A stretch of DNA of 57,344 nt from Pseudomonadota bacterium (GTDB lineage: Bacteria > Pseudomonadota > Gammaproteobacteria > JAKAQQ01), in the NCBI GenBank assembly GCA_027365475.1, contig DAHXNI010000054.1, positions 1-57,344 of the forward strand, read 5' to 3'. The position numbers and the translations under genes are program-made. The notes under the pieces are model-generated. The model worked only from the letters and a program-made list of their open reading frames with translations, was not told the DNA's origin and ran no database searches. Shown one piece after another: positions 46,896-55,022 of this stretch. Position 1 is the stretch's first letter. Every line of letters begins with the position of its first letter.

Positions 46896-48724
46896 TGGTG
46901 CCGCCCCCCCGATCATCTTCGGCGCAGTGGGCGCTCCAAAATAACCTTCGGCAGGCGGTTCAGCTGATGCGCGCGCACCACCCCGAAGAGGCCGACCGCC
47001 TTTTTGCCACGCTGCTTGCCCAGTCGATCGAATTTCCGCCGCTACTCCACTTTGCGGGGCTCAACGCCTTGGATCTCGGCCGCATTGAGGAAGGGCTCGC
47101 GCTCCTCAACCGCTCGCTCGAACTGGATCCGCACGATCCAGCCTTCCAGACCAATCTCGCCACGGCTCTGATCCGGCTAAAACGCTGGGAAGAGGCGGAG
47201 CAGTGGATTCGCCTGCTCAGAGCGCAAGATCCGAACAACGCACAGACGGCTCTTGCGCTCGCGAGGCTTCTCCACGAAACCGCACGCGACGGCGAAGCCA
47301 TTGCCCATTGGCAGACCGCCATGACACTCGACCCCCAGGGATCCACGGCCTGGCTCGGCTACGGCGAATCGCTGACCGAACTCGGCGACCTCAAGGGCGC
47401 GGCCAAGGCCTATGCCCACGCACAAACCCTGCTTCCCAAAGACCCGCTCCTGCGGGTCGCCCGCGCCGACATCCTCTCAGAAGACGATCAGGGCGAGGAC
47501 GCGCGCATACTCTACGAGGAAGCCCTCAAACTGCAACCGGATTTCGTCCCCGCCGTCGTGGGACTGGCCGGACTGGAAGGTCAGCTGGGTCAATTCGAGG
47601 CCGCACTCAATCGCCTGCGCCAGCTCCTTGCGCGCAATCCCCGCGCTTATCCCGCAGCCTGGCTGCTCGCACGCTACAAAACCTACCGGGCGAACGATTC
47701 GGATATTCCGCTCCTTGAGGCCACGCGCCGCCAAGCCGATGCCGAGCCGTCGCATCCGTTGGCCCACAACGCCTATTTCGCCTGGGGGAAAATCCTTGAA
47801 GATCTTGAAGACTACGACCGCGCCTGGGACGCGTTCGAGCGCGGACACGCGCTCAAACCGGTCAGCCGGGCTTATCAACCTTCCATCCAGCGCAACTTCC
47901 TGCGGCTCACACGGGATGCCCTGGACGGGTTTTTTTTGAAGCGCAATTGCCTCACCGAGCCCGGGCCCGTACGCCCGGTCTACATCGTGGGCATGCCCCG
48001 CTCGGGTACAACCCTCACGGAACAGCTTTTGGCTGCCCACTCCCAAGTAACGCCGGGTGGAGAGATGGTCGCGATGCAAACGGCCTTTCGCCAAGGTCTC
48101 GGCATCCCAGATCTCGGCCAGTTGCCATTTGCATTGAACCCGCTCTCGCCCACCGCCTGGCGTCGTCTGCGGCATGAGGTTGACACGCTTTACCAATCCT
48201 GCGCGCGCGGCAAAAAGATCCTGACCGATAAAATGCCCAGTAATTTTCAATTGTGCGGGCTGCTGTACGCGCTCAATCCGGAAGCCCGTGTGATTCATGT
48301 GCGACGCGAAGCCCGGGATACGTGCACATCGTGCTACACCACTTTGTTCCGAAGCAGCCACAAGTTCGCTTCGAACCTGGAGCATCTCGGCCACTATTAC
48401 CGGATGTACGAAACGGTCATGGACCATTGGCGCAACCTTTTGCCACCTCACGCGTTCCTTGAAATCGATTACGAGTCTTTGGTCCTCGACCCGCGCACGG
48501 AACTTGCCCGGCTGCTTCAGTTTCTCGAGTTGCCGTGGGAGGAAGGCTGTCTCAAACCTGAACGAGTGGAGCGCCGCATCAAAACCGCAAGCATTTTTCA
48601 AGTCCGACAACCGATCCAGACGAGTTCGATCGGTCGTTGGCAGCGCTACGCCCGTCATCTGGGCCCTCTGGAAGCCGCGCTGGCGATCTCAGATCCACTC
48701 GGAGATCACCCGGCTTCGCTATAA
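46895..48724 (+). CDS. TPR-sulfotransferase 2
   Basis: The 609-residue protein is the longest of the three, with about ten TPR-like units in residues 15-340. The sulfotransferase domain begins with VYIVGMPRSGTTLTEQLL and has GGEMVAM for the base Glu. The 3'-phosphate loop is divergent (RREARDTCTSCY), lacking the Pro seen in copy 1. Its C-terminal block (TASIFQVRQPIQTSSIGRWQRY) is shared in shortened form by all three. ATG 46895 overlaps the previous stop. Confidence 0.88.
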   Translation: MVPPPRSSSAQWALQNNLRQAVQLMRAHHPEEADRLFATLLAQSIEFPPLLHFAGLNALDLGRIEEGLALLNRSLELDPHDPAFQTNLATALIRLKRWEEAEQWIRLLRAQDPNNAQTALALARLLHETARDGEAIAHWQTAMTLDPQGSTAWLGYGESLTELGDLKGAAKAYAHAQTLLPKDPLLRVARADILSEDDQGEDARILYEEALKLQPDFVPAVVGLAGLEGQLGQFEAALNRLRQLLARNPRAYPAAWLLARYKTYRANDSDIPLLEATRRQADAEPSHPLAHNAYFAWGKILEDLEDYDRAWDAFERGHALKPVSRAYQPSIQRNFLRLTRDALDGFFLKRNCLTEPGPVRPVYIVGMPRSGTTLTEQLLAAHSQVTPGGEMVAMQTAFRQGLGIPDLGQLPFALNPLSPTAWRRLRHEVDTLYQSCARGKKILTDKMPSNFQLCGLLYALNPEARVIHVRREARDTCTSCYTTLFRSSHKFASNLEHLGHYYRMYETVMDHWRNLLPPHAFLEIDYESLVLDPRTELARLLQFLELPWEEGCLKPERVERRIKTASIFQVRQPIQTSSIGRWQRYARHLGPLEAALAISDPLGDHPASL

Positions 48725-48751
48725 TCCTACCATCCGACTTCTGGATGCGCC

Positions 48752-49204
48752 ATGAACGATACATTCGTTGCAACCGATCTTGAACGCGCACTCGCCGAAT
48801 TGAGCGAAGCACTTGCGACCCGCGAACGCGCATTGATCGAGTTCGTGAAAGCACGGATCTGGCTGCTGACCGACGGCGAAACGGAGACCGATCCGAAATC
48901 GCTCAGAAGCGCCAGAATGGCGATGGTTTCCGATGGCCCCAACCTCGATCAACCTATGCTCGCGATCTTCACTTCCGAAGAGCGGGCGGTTCGGTTCCAG
49001 CGTGCGCACGAAAACAGCCTCCCGAACGTCGTTGCGGTCGAGGCTCCTTTCGCCATCCTCTGTGTACGCGAAGGCGCTGGGATCATCATCAACCCCAACC
49101 AGAGCCCAGGATTCCGGATCGGGCCCGAAGCAGCCCAGATGCTCCGGGATCAGATGATCAGGCTCCAAAGCCGTGGCCCGGACCCGAACGCGTCAGTGGC
49201 ATGA
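48752..49204 (+). CDS. SseB-like domain protein
   Basis: The 150-residue protein has LERALAELSEALATRERALIEFVKARIWLLTDGE, then LAIFTSEERAVRFQRA, then a closing IIINPNQSPGFRIGPEAAQML. This order is that of the SseB N-terminal domain (enhanced serine sensitivity). Biochemical function of the family is not established. Its position between two sulfotransferases, with an ATGA overlap into the third, ties it to that operon. Confidence 0.85.
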   Translation: MNDTFVATDLERALAELSEALATRERALIEFVKARIWLLTDGETETDPKSLRSARMAMVSDGPNLDQPMLAIFTSEERAVRFQRAHENSLPNVVAVEAPFAILCVREGAGIIINPNQSPGFRIGPEAAQMLRDQMIRLQSRGPDPNASVA

Positions 49205-50931
49205 ATCCGAACCACTCGCCCACCCCGAGAGCCCCAGCGCTCAGGACACTTTATGACCACCTGGATCGTTCGGAGCACGAATCCGCTGAGGCGCTGAGCC
49301 AACAACTCCTCGAGGTTGCGCCCAACGATCCGGAACTCCTCTACCTCCATGGGGTGGTCGCCCACAAATCCGGGCGGCCCGAAGAGGCGATTGTCCGTTT
49401 CCTCAAGGCGATCCCTGAAGCCCCGTCAGCGGCAACCCGGTCGGCCGTGCTTTCCGGGCTCGGCAAATCCTACTGGATGCTCGAGCAGCTGGAACTGGCT
49501 CAGGCTTCCTTCGCAGAGGCCGCGAAACTGCATCCACAAGAAGCCTCCATCTGGATCGATCTCGGCTCAGTCCAAATGGCACTCGGAGACCCTGGGGCGG
49601 CCCGGTCGAGTTTCGAGAAAGCTCTTGCGATCGATCCGGACCAAGCAGATGCCTGCGCCGGCAGAGGTCTGTGTCTCGTCAACCTCGGCCGTTACGTCGA
49701 AGCCCGAGAAGCGCTTGAGGAAGTCGCGCAACGATACCCTGGTCATGCCGAGGTGATACAGGGTCTTGCAACGCTCGACAAGATCATGGGGCGCGTTGAG
49801 GAGGCCGAACACCGCCTGTTCGCGCTCCTCACAAAGCAGCCTGAGCGCATGGGGTATTTCGAGCTCGCCTCGCTCAAACCCATCCGGTCTACGGATGAGC
49901 CGGTTGTCAAGCTCCTTGAAACACGACGGGAGCCGTTAGGGCACTCCACCGCTCCGGAAATTGTCCGGATCGACCTCCTCTTTGCACTGGCCAAAGCCTA
50001 CGACGATCTCGGCCGTTCAGAGGAATCCTTCACCCTTCTCGAAGAGGGTGCACGCCTTAGGCGACGGCGTTTCCACTTCGACATCACCCAGGAAGAAGAG
50101 CGCATGGAGCGGATCGCGGGGATCTTCGGTCAAACCTTCATCGACCGCCTCAAACTCAGCTCTGGGCACGAAACCCATCGGCCCATCTTCATCGTGGGCC
50201 TTCCGCGCTCGGGTTCCACTCTGGTTGAGCATCTCCTGAGCGCGCATCCGGACATCACCCCGGGTGGCGAGCTTCCGATCTTCCCGCGCCTCGCCACCGA
50301 GCTCAGCCTCGCCTGGGGGCAGATACCGGGATTCCCCGATGCGCTCACCCCGGATCGCGCCCGGGTCAACCTTGAGCATCTCAAAACACGCTACCTTGAG
50401 GAAATCGAGGATGCCACCGGACCCGCCCCGCTCCGAACCCATGTGACCGATAAACTGCTCGGCAATTTTCTGTTCCTGGGGCTCATCCGGATGGCTTTTC
50501 CGGAAGCCCGGATTCTTCACATCCAAAGACACCCGCTGGATCAGGCACATTCAGCCTACCGTCAGCTTTTCACCCGGGGACACGCCTACAGCTATGATCT
50601 CATGGAGTTTGGGCGTTACTATCTGGCCTATCGAAAACTCATGGAACACTGGCACACCGTCCTCGGAGATGCCATCTACGATCTCTCCTATGAGGCGCTG
50701 GTTCGCGAACCCGAAGCCGAAATCCGGAAGATGCTCGATTTTCTGAAGCTCCCCTTCGTGGCGGGATGTCTCGAAACGCATCAAGCCAGCCGTCCCGTGC
50801 ACACGGCCAGCGCGACTCAGGTCCGCGAGCCGATCCACCCGGATGCGATCGGCCACTGGAAACGTTATCGGGCACAACTCGAACCGCTTCGGAAGATGCT
50901 GGAGCCCTGGATCCCTCCCGAACCCCACTGA
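49201..50931 (+). CDS. TPR-sulfotransferase 3
   Basis: The 576-residue protein has TPR units in about residues 15-215, a helical linker and a sulfotransferase domain from about 325. IFIVGLPRSGSTLVEHLL is the 5'-phosphosulfate loop and GGELPIFP carries the base Glu. The second phosphate loop is unusual (QRHPLDQAHSAY). The C-terminal HTASATQVREPIHPDAIGHWKRY matches copies 1 and 2. Its ATG overlaps the SseB-like stop. Confidence 0.88.
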   Translation: MNPNHSPTPRAPALRTLYDHLDRSEHESAEALSQQLLEVAPNDPELLYLHGVVAHKSGRPEEAIVRFLKAIPEAPSAATRSAVLSGLGKSYWMLEQLELAQASFAEAAKLHPQEASIWIDLGSVQMALGDPGAARSSFEKALAIDPDQADACAGRGLCLVNLGRYVEAREALEEVAQRYPGHAEVIQGLATLDKIMGRVEEAEHRLFALLTKQPERMGYFELASLKPIRSTDEPVVKLLETRREPLGHSTAPEIVRIDLLFALAKAYDDLGRSEESFTLLEEGARLRRRRFHFDITQEEERMERIAGIFGQTFIDRLKLSSGHETHRPIFIVGLPRSGSTLVEHLLSAHPDITPGGELPIFPRLATELSLAWGQIPGFPDALTPDRARVNLEHLKTRYLEEIEDATGPAPLRTHVTDKLLGNFLFLGLIRMAFPEARILHIQRHPLDQAHSAYRQLFTRGHAYSYDLMEFGRYYLAYRKLMEHWHTVLGDAIYDLSYEALVREPEAEIRKMLDFLKLPFVAGCLETHQASRPVHTASATQVREPIHPDAIGHWKRYRAQLEPLRKMLEPWIPPEPH

Positions 50932-50942
50932 ATCCATCCCTG

Positions 50943-52115
50943 ATGAACACTGGTACGACTACGCCCTCCACCCCAAGCCGCCCAAAGGTCACACGCAGGG
51001 GGCAGGTCCGGTCGTGGGTTCGTTCCCAGCTCAACCATGCGGACATTGAGCTCGGAGGCCCCAATCCCTGGGATATCGAGGTGCGAGATCCCCGCTTTTT
51101 CCGCGAGATCTTTTTCCGGGGAACCTTGGGATTTGGAGAATCCTATATGGCGGAAGTCTGGAATACCCCCGCGCTCGACCTGTGCCTCGAAAAGCTAATC
51201 GCGAGGGGGCTGGACGATCCACCCGGCATGGACCGTTTCTGGAACGCGCTCCGGAATCTATGGGGGTACCTCTGCAACCTCCAGGCTCCTAAACGGGCGT
51301 TTGCAGTTGGCGCGCAACACTATGATCGTGACCTCGAACTCTTCCGGATCATGCTCGACTCAAAACTTTTCTACAGTTGCGGTTATTGGAAGGATGCCCG
51401 AACACTCGAAGACGCACAGGAAGCCAAGTGCGCACTCATCTGCCAAAAACTCGTGCTCGAACCGGGCCTTCGCCTCCTCGACATCGGCTGTGGCTTTGGG
51501 GGACTGGCCCGTTACGCTGCGGAACATCATGGTGTTGAAGTCCATGGCATCACGGTTTCGCACCAGCAGTTTGAATACGCGCAGACCCACACCACACATC
51601 TCCCGGTCCATTTTGAAATCCGGGACTACCGGAGTCTTGAGGGATCCTACGACCGGGTCGTTTCGGTCGGCATGTTCGAACACGTAGGGGTCAAAAACTA
51701 CCGAACCTTCTTTAAAACGGTGCGCCGGGTACTCAAGCCAGAGGGTCTTTTTCTCCTCCATTCAATCGGCGGCAACACCTCACGACAACGGACTGATCCC
51801 TGGATCGAGCGCTATATCTTCCCGAACAGCCTCGTGCCCTCGGCCGCCCAGATCACACGTGCATCTGAAAACCTCTTCGTGCTTGAGGACTGGCACAACT
51901 TCGGTGCCGACTACGAGAAGACCCTGCGTGCCTGGCACGAACGCTTCGAAGCGGCCTGGCCCCAACTGTCAGCCCGTTATGACGAATGTTTTCACCGCAT
52001 GTGGCGGCTTTATCTCCTGGCGAGCGCCGTCTCGTTCAAGCTCCGGAAACTCCAGCTCTGGCAAATCGTTTTCTCACCGAAAGGCATCCCGGGGGGATAT
52101 CAGGCGCCACGCTGA
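50943..52115 (+). CDS. cfa: Cyclopropane-fatty-acyl-phospholipid synthase-like methyltransferase
   Basis: The 390-residue protein has a lipid-binding N-terminal part (DPRFFREIFFRGTLGFGESYMAEVWNT) and a SAM methyltransferase domain with LLDIGCGFGGLARYAA. Further motifs are GITVSHQQFEYAQ, SVGMFEHVGVKNY and the aromatic YIFPNSLVPS. These blocks match CfaS, which adds methylene bridges to membrane lipid acyl chains. It begins 11 bases after TPR-sulfotransferase 3, so it may be cotranscribed. A paralogue acting on another lipid cannot be excluded. Confidence 0.92.
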   Translation: MNTGTTTPSTPSRPKVTRRGQVRSWVRSQLNHADIELGGPNPWDIEVRDPRFFREIFFRGTLGFGESYMAEVWNTPALDLCLEKLIARGLDDPPGMDRFWNALRNLWGYLCNLQAPKRAFAVGAQHYDRDLELFRIMLDSKLFYSCGYWKDARTLEDAQEAKCALICQKLVLEPGLRLLDIGCGFGGLARYAAEHHGVEVHGITVSHQQFEYAQTHTTHLPVHFEIRDYRSLEGSYDRVVSVGMFEHVGVKNYRTFFKTVRRVLKPEGLFLLHSIGGNTSRQRTDPWIERYIFPNSLVPSAAQITRASENLFVLEDWHNFGADYEKTLRAWHERFEAAWPQLSARYDECFHRMWRLYLLASAVSFKLRKLQLWQIVFSPKGIPGGYQAPR

Positions 52116-52615
52116 TCGGATTCCTCGCTCTGGATCCCTCTGGTTTTGGGACTTGGGGATCCGAGCTGTAGGACGGGACGGCGGATACGCTGAGCCGTCA
52201 TCATGCCGACAACCATGGCTGCGACGAAAAGGACGATCCGGATCGATCCGCTCGCGAGATCGGCAAGCGCGGGACCCGGGCAGAGCCCCGCCAAACCCCA
52301 GCCCATCCCGAAGAGTACCGCACCGACAACGAGCTTTGCATCCACCGGACGGTTGCGGAGTGGATCGTATTCCCGTACACACCATGGTCTGCGACTCAGG
52401 CGGGCGATCAGACGGTAACCTACTGCCGTGACCGCAACGGCCGCGCACAGGACACAGGCGAGCGTCGGATCAAAACGTCCGGTGACGTCGAGAAAGTGAA
52501 CGACTTTCTCCGGCCGGATCATTCCGGAGAGAGCGAGACCCCACCCAAGGAGCATGCCCGAAGTCCATGCAGCGGCGTTGAGGCACCCCGGGAACCGAGG
52601 ATCGTCAAAAGCCAT
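52100..52615 (-). CDS. YeeE/YedE-family (DUF6691-type) membrane protein
   Basis: The 171-residue protein has four to five helices and the family block SGMIRPEKVVHFLDVTGRFDPTL. A Cys-containing helix start (GMGWGLAGLCPGPALADLASG) resembles the sulfur-binding helices of YeeE thiosulfate channels. It overlaps the gene upstream by 11 bases. The two halves together equal one YeeE-type unit, as is common for this split form. The 3' end overlaps the cfa end by 16 bases. Confidence 0.88.
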   Translation of the reverse strand: MAFDDPRFPGCLNAAAWTSGMLLGWGLALSGMIRPEKVVHFLDVTGRFDPTLACVLCAAVAVTAVGYRLIARLSRRPWCVREYDPLRNRPVDAKLVVGAVLFGMGWGLAGLCPGPALADLASGSIRIVLFVAAMVVGMMTAQRIRRPVLQLGSPSPKTRGIQSEESDQRGA

Positions 52616-53033
52616 GGCGAACCACAAAAACCGTGAGCATTCCAGAAGCGAGAAAAACCGCGACGACGAGGGTCGACCGGCGCGAGCCACGGGCGAGACC
52701 GCAAACCCCGTGGCCACTTGTACAGCCGGACGCCATCTGGGCACCCACTCCGACCAGAACACCTGACACGGCTACGAGCGGCCAAGGAACTGGAAAACGG
52801 ACAGACCAGGAGATTCCCTGGGTTAGCATCCAGCCGCCCGCGCCCATCACAAGCCCTGCGAGAAAGCACCATCGCCAAAGACCTTCTCTTCCGCGCGTCT
52901 CAAGTATCTGACCCAAAAGACCAGAGATTCCGGCGATACGACCTGCTGTGAGCCACCAGAAGACAGCCGCCAAGCCGATGAGCGAACCCCCAATGAGCCC
53001 ACGCACGGGAGTGAAATCCACGATCTGCATCAT
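52605..53033 (-). CDS. YeeE/YedE-family putative sulfur-compound transporter subunit
   Basis: The 142-residue protein has four helices and the family signature GVGAQMASGCTSGHGVCGLARGSRRS with conserved cysteines. That signature is typical of proteins assigned to thiosulfate or sulfide-related transport. ATG 53033 has GGGAG 9 bases upstream. A GTG at 53039 is also in frame. It is the first of the pair. Transport substrate is inferred from the family, not shown here. Confidence 0.9.
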   Translation of the reverse strand: MMQIVDFTPVRGLIGGSLIGLAAVFWWLTAGRIAGISGLLGQILETRGREGLWRWCFLAGLVMGAGGWMLTQGISWSVRFPVPWPLVAVSGVLVGVGAQMASGCTSGHGVCGLARGSRRSTLVVAVFLASGMLTVFVVRHGF

Positions 53034-53058
53034 CGCCACAAGCTCCCGGAAACCTGAC

Positions 53059-53259
53059 TCACGACCGGGTCAGCGCCAACATGAAACGGTGACCATTGAT
53101 CGTGACGAGTTCAAGGTAGTCCTGCCCGGCTGATCCAGCCGGCAACGGTTGTGCGGCCGGAAGCCGGATCACCGCCCGCGCACCCAACCGGGCCGTGATC
53201 CCACCAAACCCAGAAACAAACCGGTTATACCGATAGACATTATGAAAATCCGTCCGCAC
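53059..53259 (-). CDS. Possible small or remnant ORF upstream of the YeeE pair
   Basis: The 66-codon ORF starts at GTG 53259 and ends 25 bases before the YeeE start. Its second half (LGARAVIRLPAAQPLP to LVTINGHRFMLALTRS) has GC-rich third positions, while the first 20 codons do not. In another frame the first codons read like a hydrophobic signal, so a frameshift is possible. No family is recognised. Confidence 0.3.
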   Translation of the reverse strand: MRTDFHNVYRYNRFVSGFGGITARLGARAVIRLPAAQPLPAGSAGQDYLELVTINGHRFMLALTRS

Positions 53260-53439
53260 ATGATCCGGAATCCTTGCAAGATGTGGATTGACCTCCTCAC
53301 TTGACCACTACATCTTGCCCTGACAGATGTAATCCATTGAATATCTTCGAGTTCCACAGTCTTTGGCGTGAGCCGTGTTGACGGGATCCGGGTGCGGGAG
53401 TCAAGATACCTGCCCCGTTCCCCGACTCCCTGCCGACTG
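53260..53439. other. Intergenic region before the Y-family polymerase
   Basis: The stretch contains no gene I can support and no LexA-type SOS box in the part I could check. A GTG at 53368 opens the polymerase frame early but the added residues are not conserved. Confidence 0.4.
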
Positions 53440-54675
53440 ATGCCACCCCCACCGTCCGCCCCCTGGCCGCGCGCGATTGCCCTCGTGGACATGAACGCCT
53501 TCTTCGCCTCCATCGAGCAGCGGGATTTCCCGGAACTGAGGGGCCAACCAGTCGCCGTCACCAACGGGCTTACCGGAACCTGCATCATCACGAGCTCCTA
53601 CGAGGCTCGCCGCTGCGGGATCCGGACCGGGATGCGGCTTCCGGAGGCCCGGCGGCTCTGCCCCGTGCTCATCCAGCGCCCTGCCCGCCCCACACGCTAC
53701 GCCGCAGTCTCGCGTGCCATCATGGCGGCTCTCCTTGAGATCACGCCCGATCTCGAGGTCTTCAGTGTGGACGAGGCCTTTTTGGATCTGACGCACTGCC
53801 AGAAGGCCTTCGGGAGTCCGGTAGGAATGGTGCAGCGGGCCCGGGAGGTGGTGTTCCGGGTCTCGGGACTCCCGTGCAGTGTGGGACTCTCGGGAGACAA
53901 GACGACCGCCAAATATGCAGCCAAACTGGTCAAACCCAACGGCCTGACCGTGATTCCGCCGTGGGAGGCACGGGAGAGGTTGTGCGCTGTTCCCTTGACC
54001 GACCTCTGCGGGATCAAGAGCGGGATCGGCGACTATCTTGCCGCGCGCGGCATCCACACCTGCGGGGACATGGCCCATCTCCCGGTCGGCGAGCTCAGCC
54101 GGCGTTTCGGCAACCTCGGGCGCCGCATCTGGTACATGGCCCAGGGGCTCGATCCAGATCCGGTCCGGACTGAAATCGCCCTGCCCAGAAGCCTCGGCCA
54201 CGGCAAGATCCTGCCTCCAGCCACCCGGGACCGGGAAGTGCTCGAAACCTATTTTCTCCACATGGCCGAGAAGCTCGCTGCCCGGCTCCGTCGTCATGGT
54301 CTTGAGGCTCAGACCTTCTCCATCGGGCTTCGGAGTGATGAGGGGCTCATCGCGTATCCGTTGCGCACAACCCGGCCGACCAACGACAGCCGGGAGATCT
54401 TTGCTCTCTGCCAAACCTACCTCAAAGAACACTGGGCGGGCTGGGGCGCCCATCAGGTCCAAGTGACCGCTCTCGATCCCCGGCCGGCCAGTTCCCAAGG
54501 GGAACTCTTTGGGGGAGCAGACCCCAGGAGACGGCGTCTCCATGCCGTGATGGACCGGATCAACGAGCGCTACGGCGAGTTCACCCTGGCCCCGGCCCGC
54601 CTGCTCAGCCGGAGCGACATGCCCAACGTGATCTCCCCCGCCTGGCAACCCTCCGGGCACCGCCAGACGGTGTGA
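53440..54675 (+). CDS. Y-family DNA polymerase (DinB/ImpB-like)
   Basis: The 411-residue translesion polymerase has LVDMNAFFASIEQRDFPELRGQPVAVTNG with the first catalytic Asp, then SYEARRCGIRTGMRL. SVDEAFLDLT supplies the other two acidic residues. A helix-hairpin-helix thumb block (LCGIKSGIGDYLAARGIHT) and a little-finger domain follow. It lacks a clear beta-clamp motif at the C-terminus, though QGELFGG near residue 375 is a candidate. The start is uncertain: ATG 53440 or GTG 53368. Confidence 0.9.
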   Translation: MPPPPSAPWPRAIALVDMNAFFASIEQRDFPELRGQPVAVTNGLTGTCIITSSYEARRCGIRTGMRLPEARRLCPVLIQRPARPTRYAAVSRAIMAALLEITPDLEVFSVDEAFLDLTHCQKAFGSPVGMVQRAREVVFRVSGLPCSVGLSGDKTTAKYAAKLVKPNGLTVIPPWEARERLCAVPLTDLCGIKSGIGDYLAARGIHTCGDMAHLPVGELSRRFGNLGRRIWYMAQGLDPDPVRTEIALPRSLGHGKILPPATRDREVLETYFLHMAEKLAARLRRHGLEAQTFSIGLRSDEGLIAYPLRTTRPTNDSREIFALCQTYLKEHWAGWGAHQVQVTALDPRPASSQGELFGGADPRRRRLHAVMDRINERYGEFTLAPARLLSRSDMPNVISPAWQPSGHRQTV

Positions 54676-55017
54676 ATGCCGGGATGAAGTTCCCGCTGGA
54701 GTTCGTCGATTGGTTCGAGCTCAAGCGCCAAAAGTGGAGTCGAGCCGGGAAATTCAGTGGGAACAGTCAATCTGACTACGCGACGAGGGTTTCGATCAAG
54801 TCCAGGGCCCGTTTTTATGTGGGCGTCGGCGTGGCAGTCACCGGGAAGCGCAGGACCCTCCGGGCCGAACCTGATCCGCCAGACGGTGATGGATCGGGTG
54901 GATCTTGAGATCCAGCGTGTCGATCTGACGGGCTGGAATCTCATCGATCCCGCATGCTCGTGCATGGACCCTTGGGACGATCCGCATGAATTGCACTGGC
55001 TGGAGGGAGTTGGGCCT
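54672..55017 (+). pseudogene. Frameshifted ORF after the polymerase gene, family unknown
   Basis: A GTG at 54672 overlaps the polymerase stop (GTGTGA) and opens a frame reading MKFPLEFVDWFELKRQKWSR with GC-rich third positions. Coding bias fades near 54870. It is resumed in the +1-shifted frame as LIRQTVMDRVDLEIQRVDLTGWNLIDPA, which runs to about 55017. This pattern suggests one coupled gene broken by a frameshift. No family is recognised and no experimental support can be drawn from the sequence. Confidence 0.35.
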
Positions 55018-55022
55018 GCGCT

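Noticed and set aside
47477-48658. A 393-codon open frame antisense to TPR-sulfotransferase 2
   Set aside because: It follows from GC-rich third positions of the real gene, which has catalytic motifs and coupled start.
53401-54660. A 419-codon open frame antisense to the Y-family polymerase
   Set aside because: No motif is present and the plus strand carries complete polymerase motifs.
54570-54965. A 131-codon minus-strand frame after the polymerase
   Set aside because: Third-position bias is mixed and better on the plus strand; no recognisable motif.
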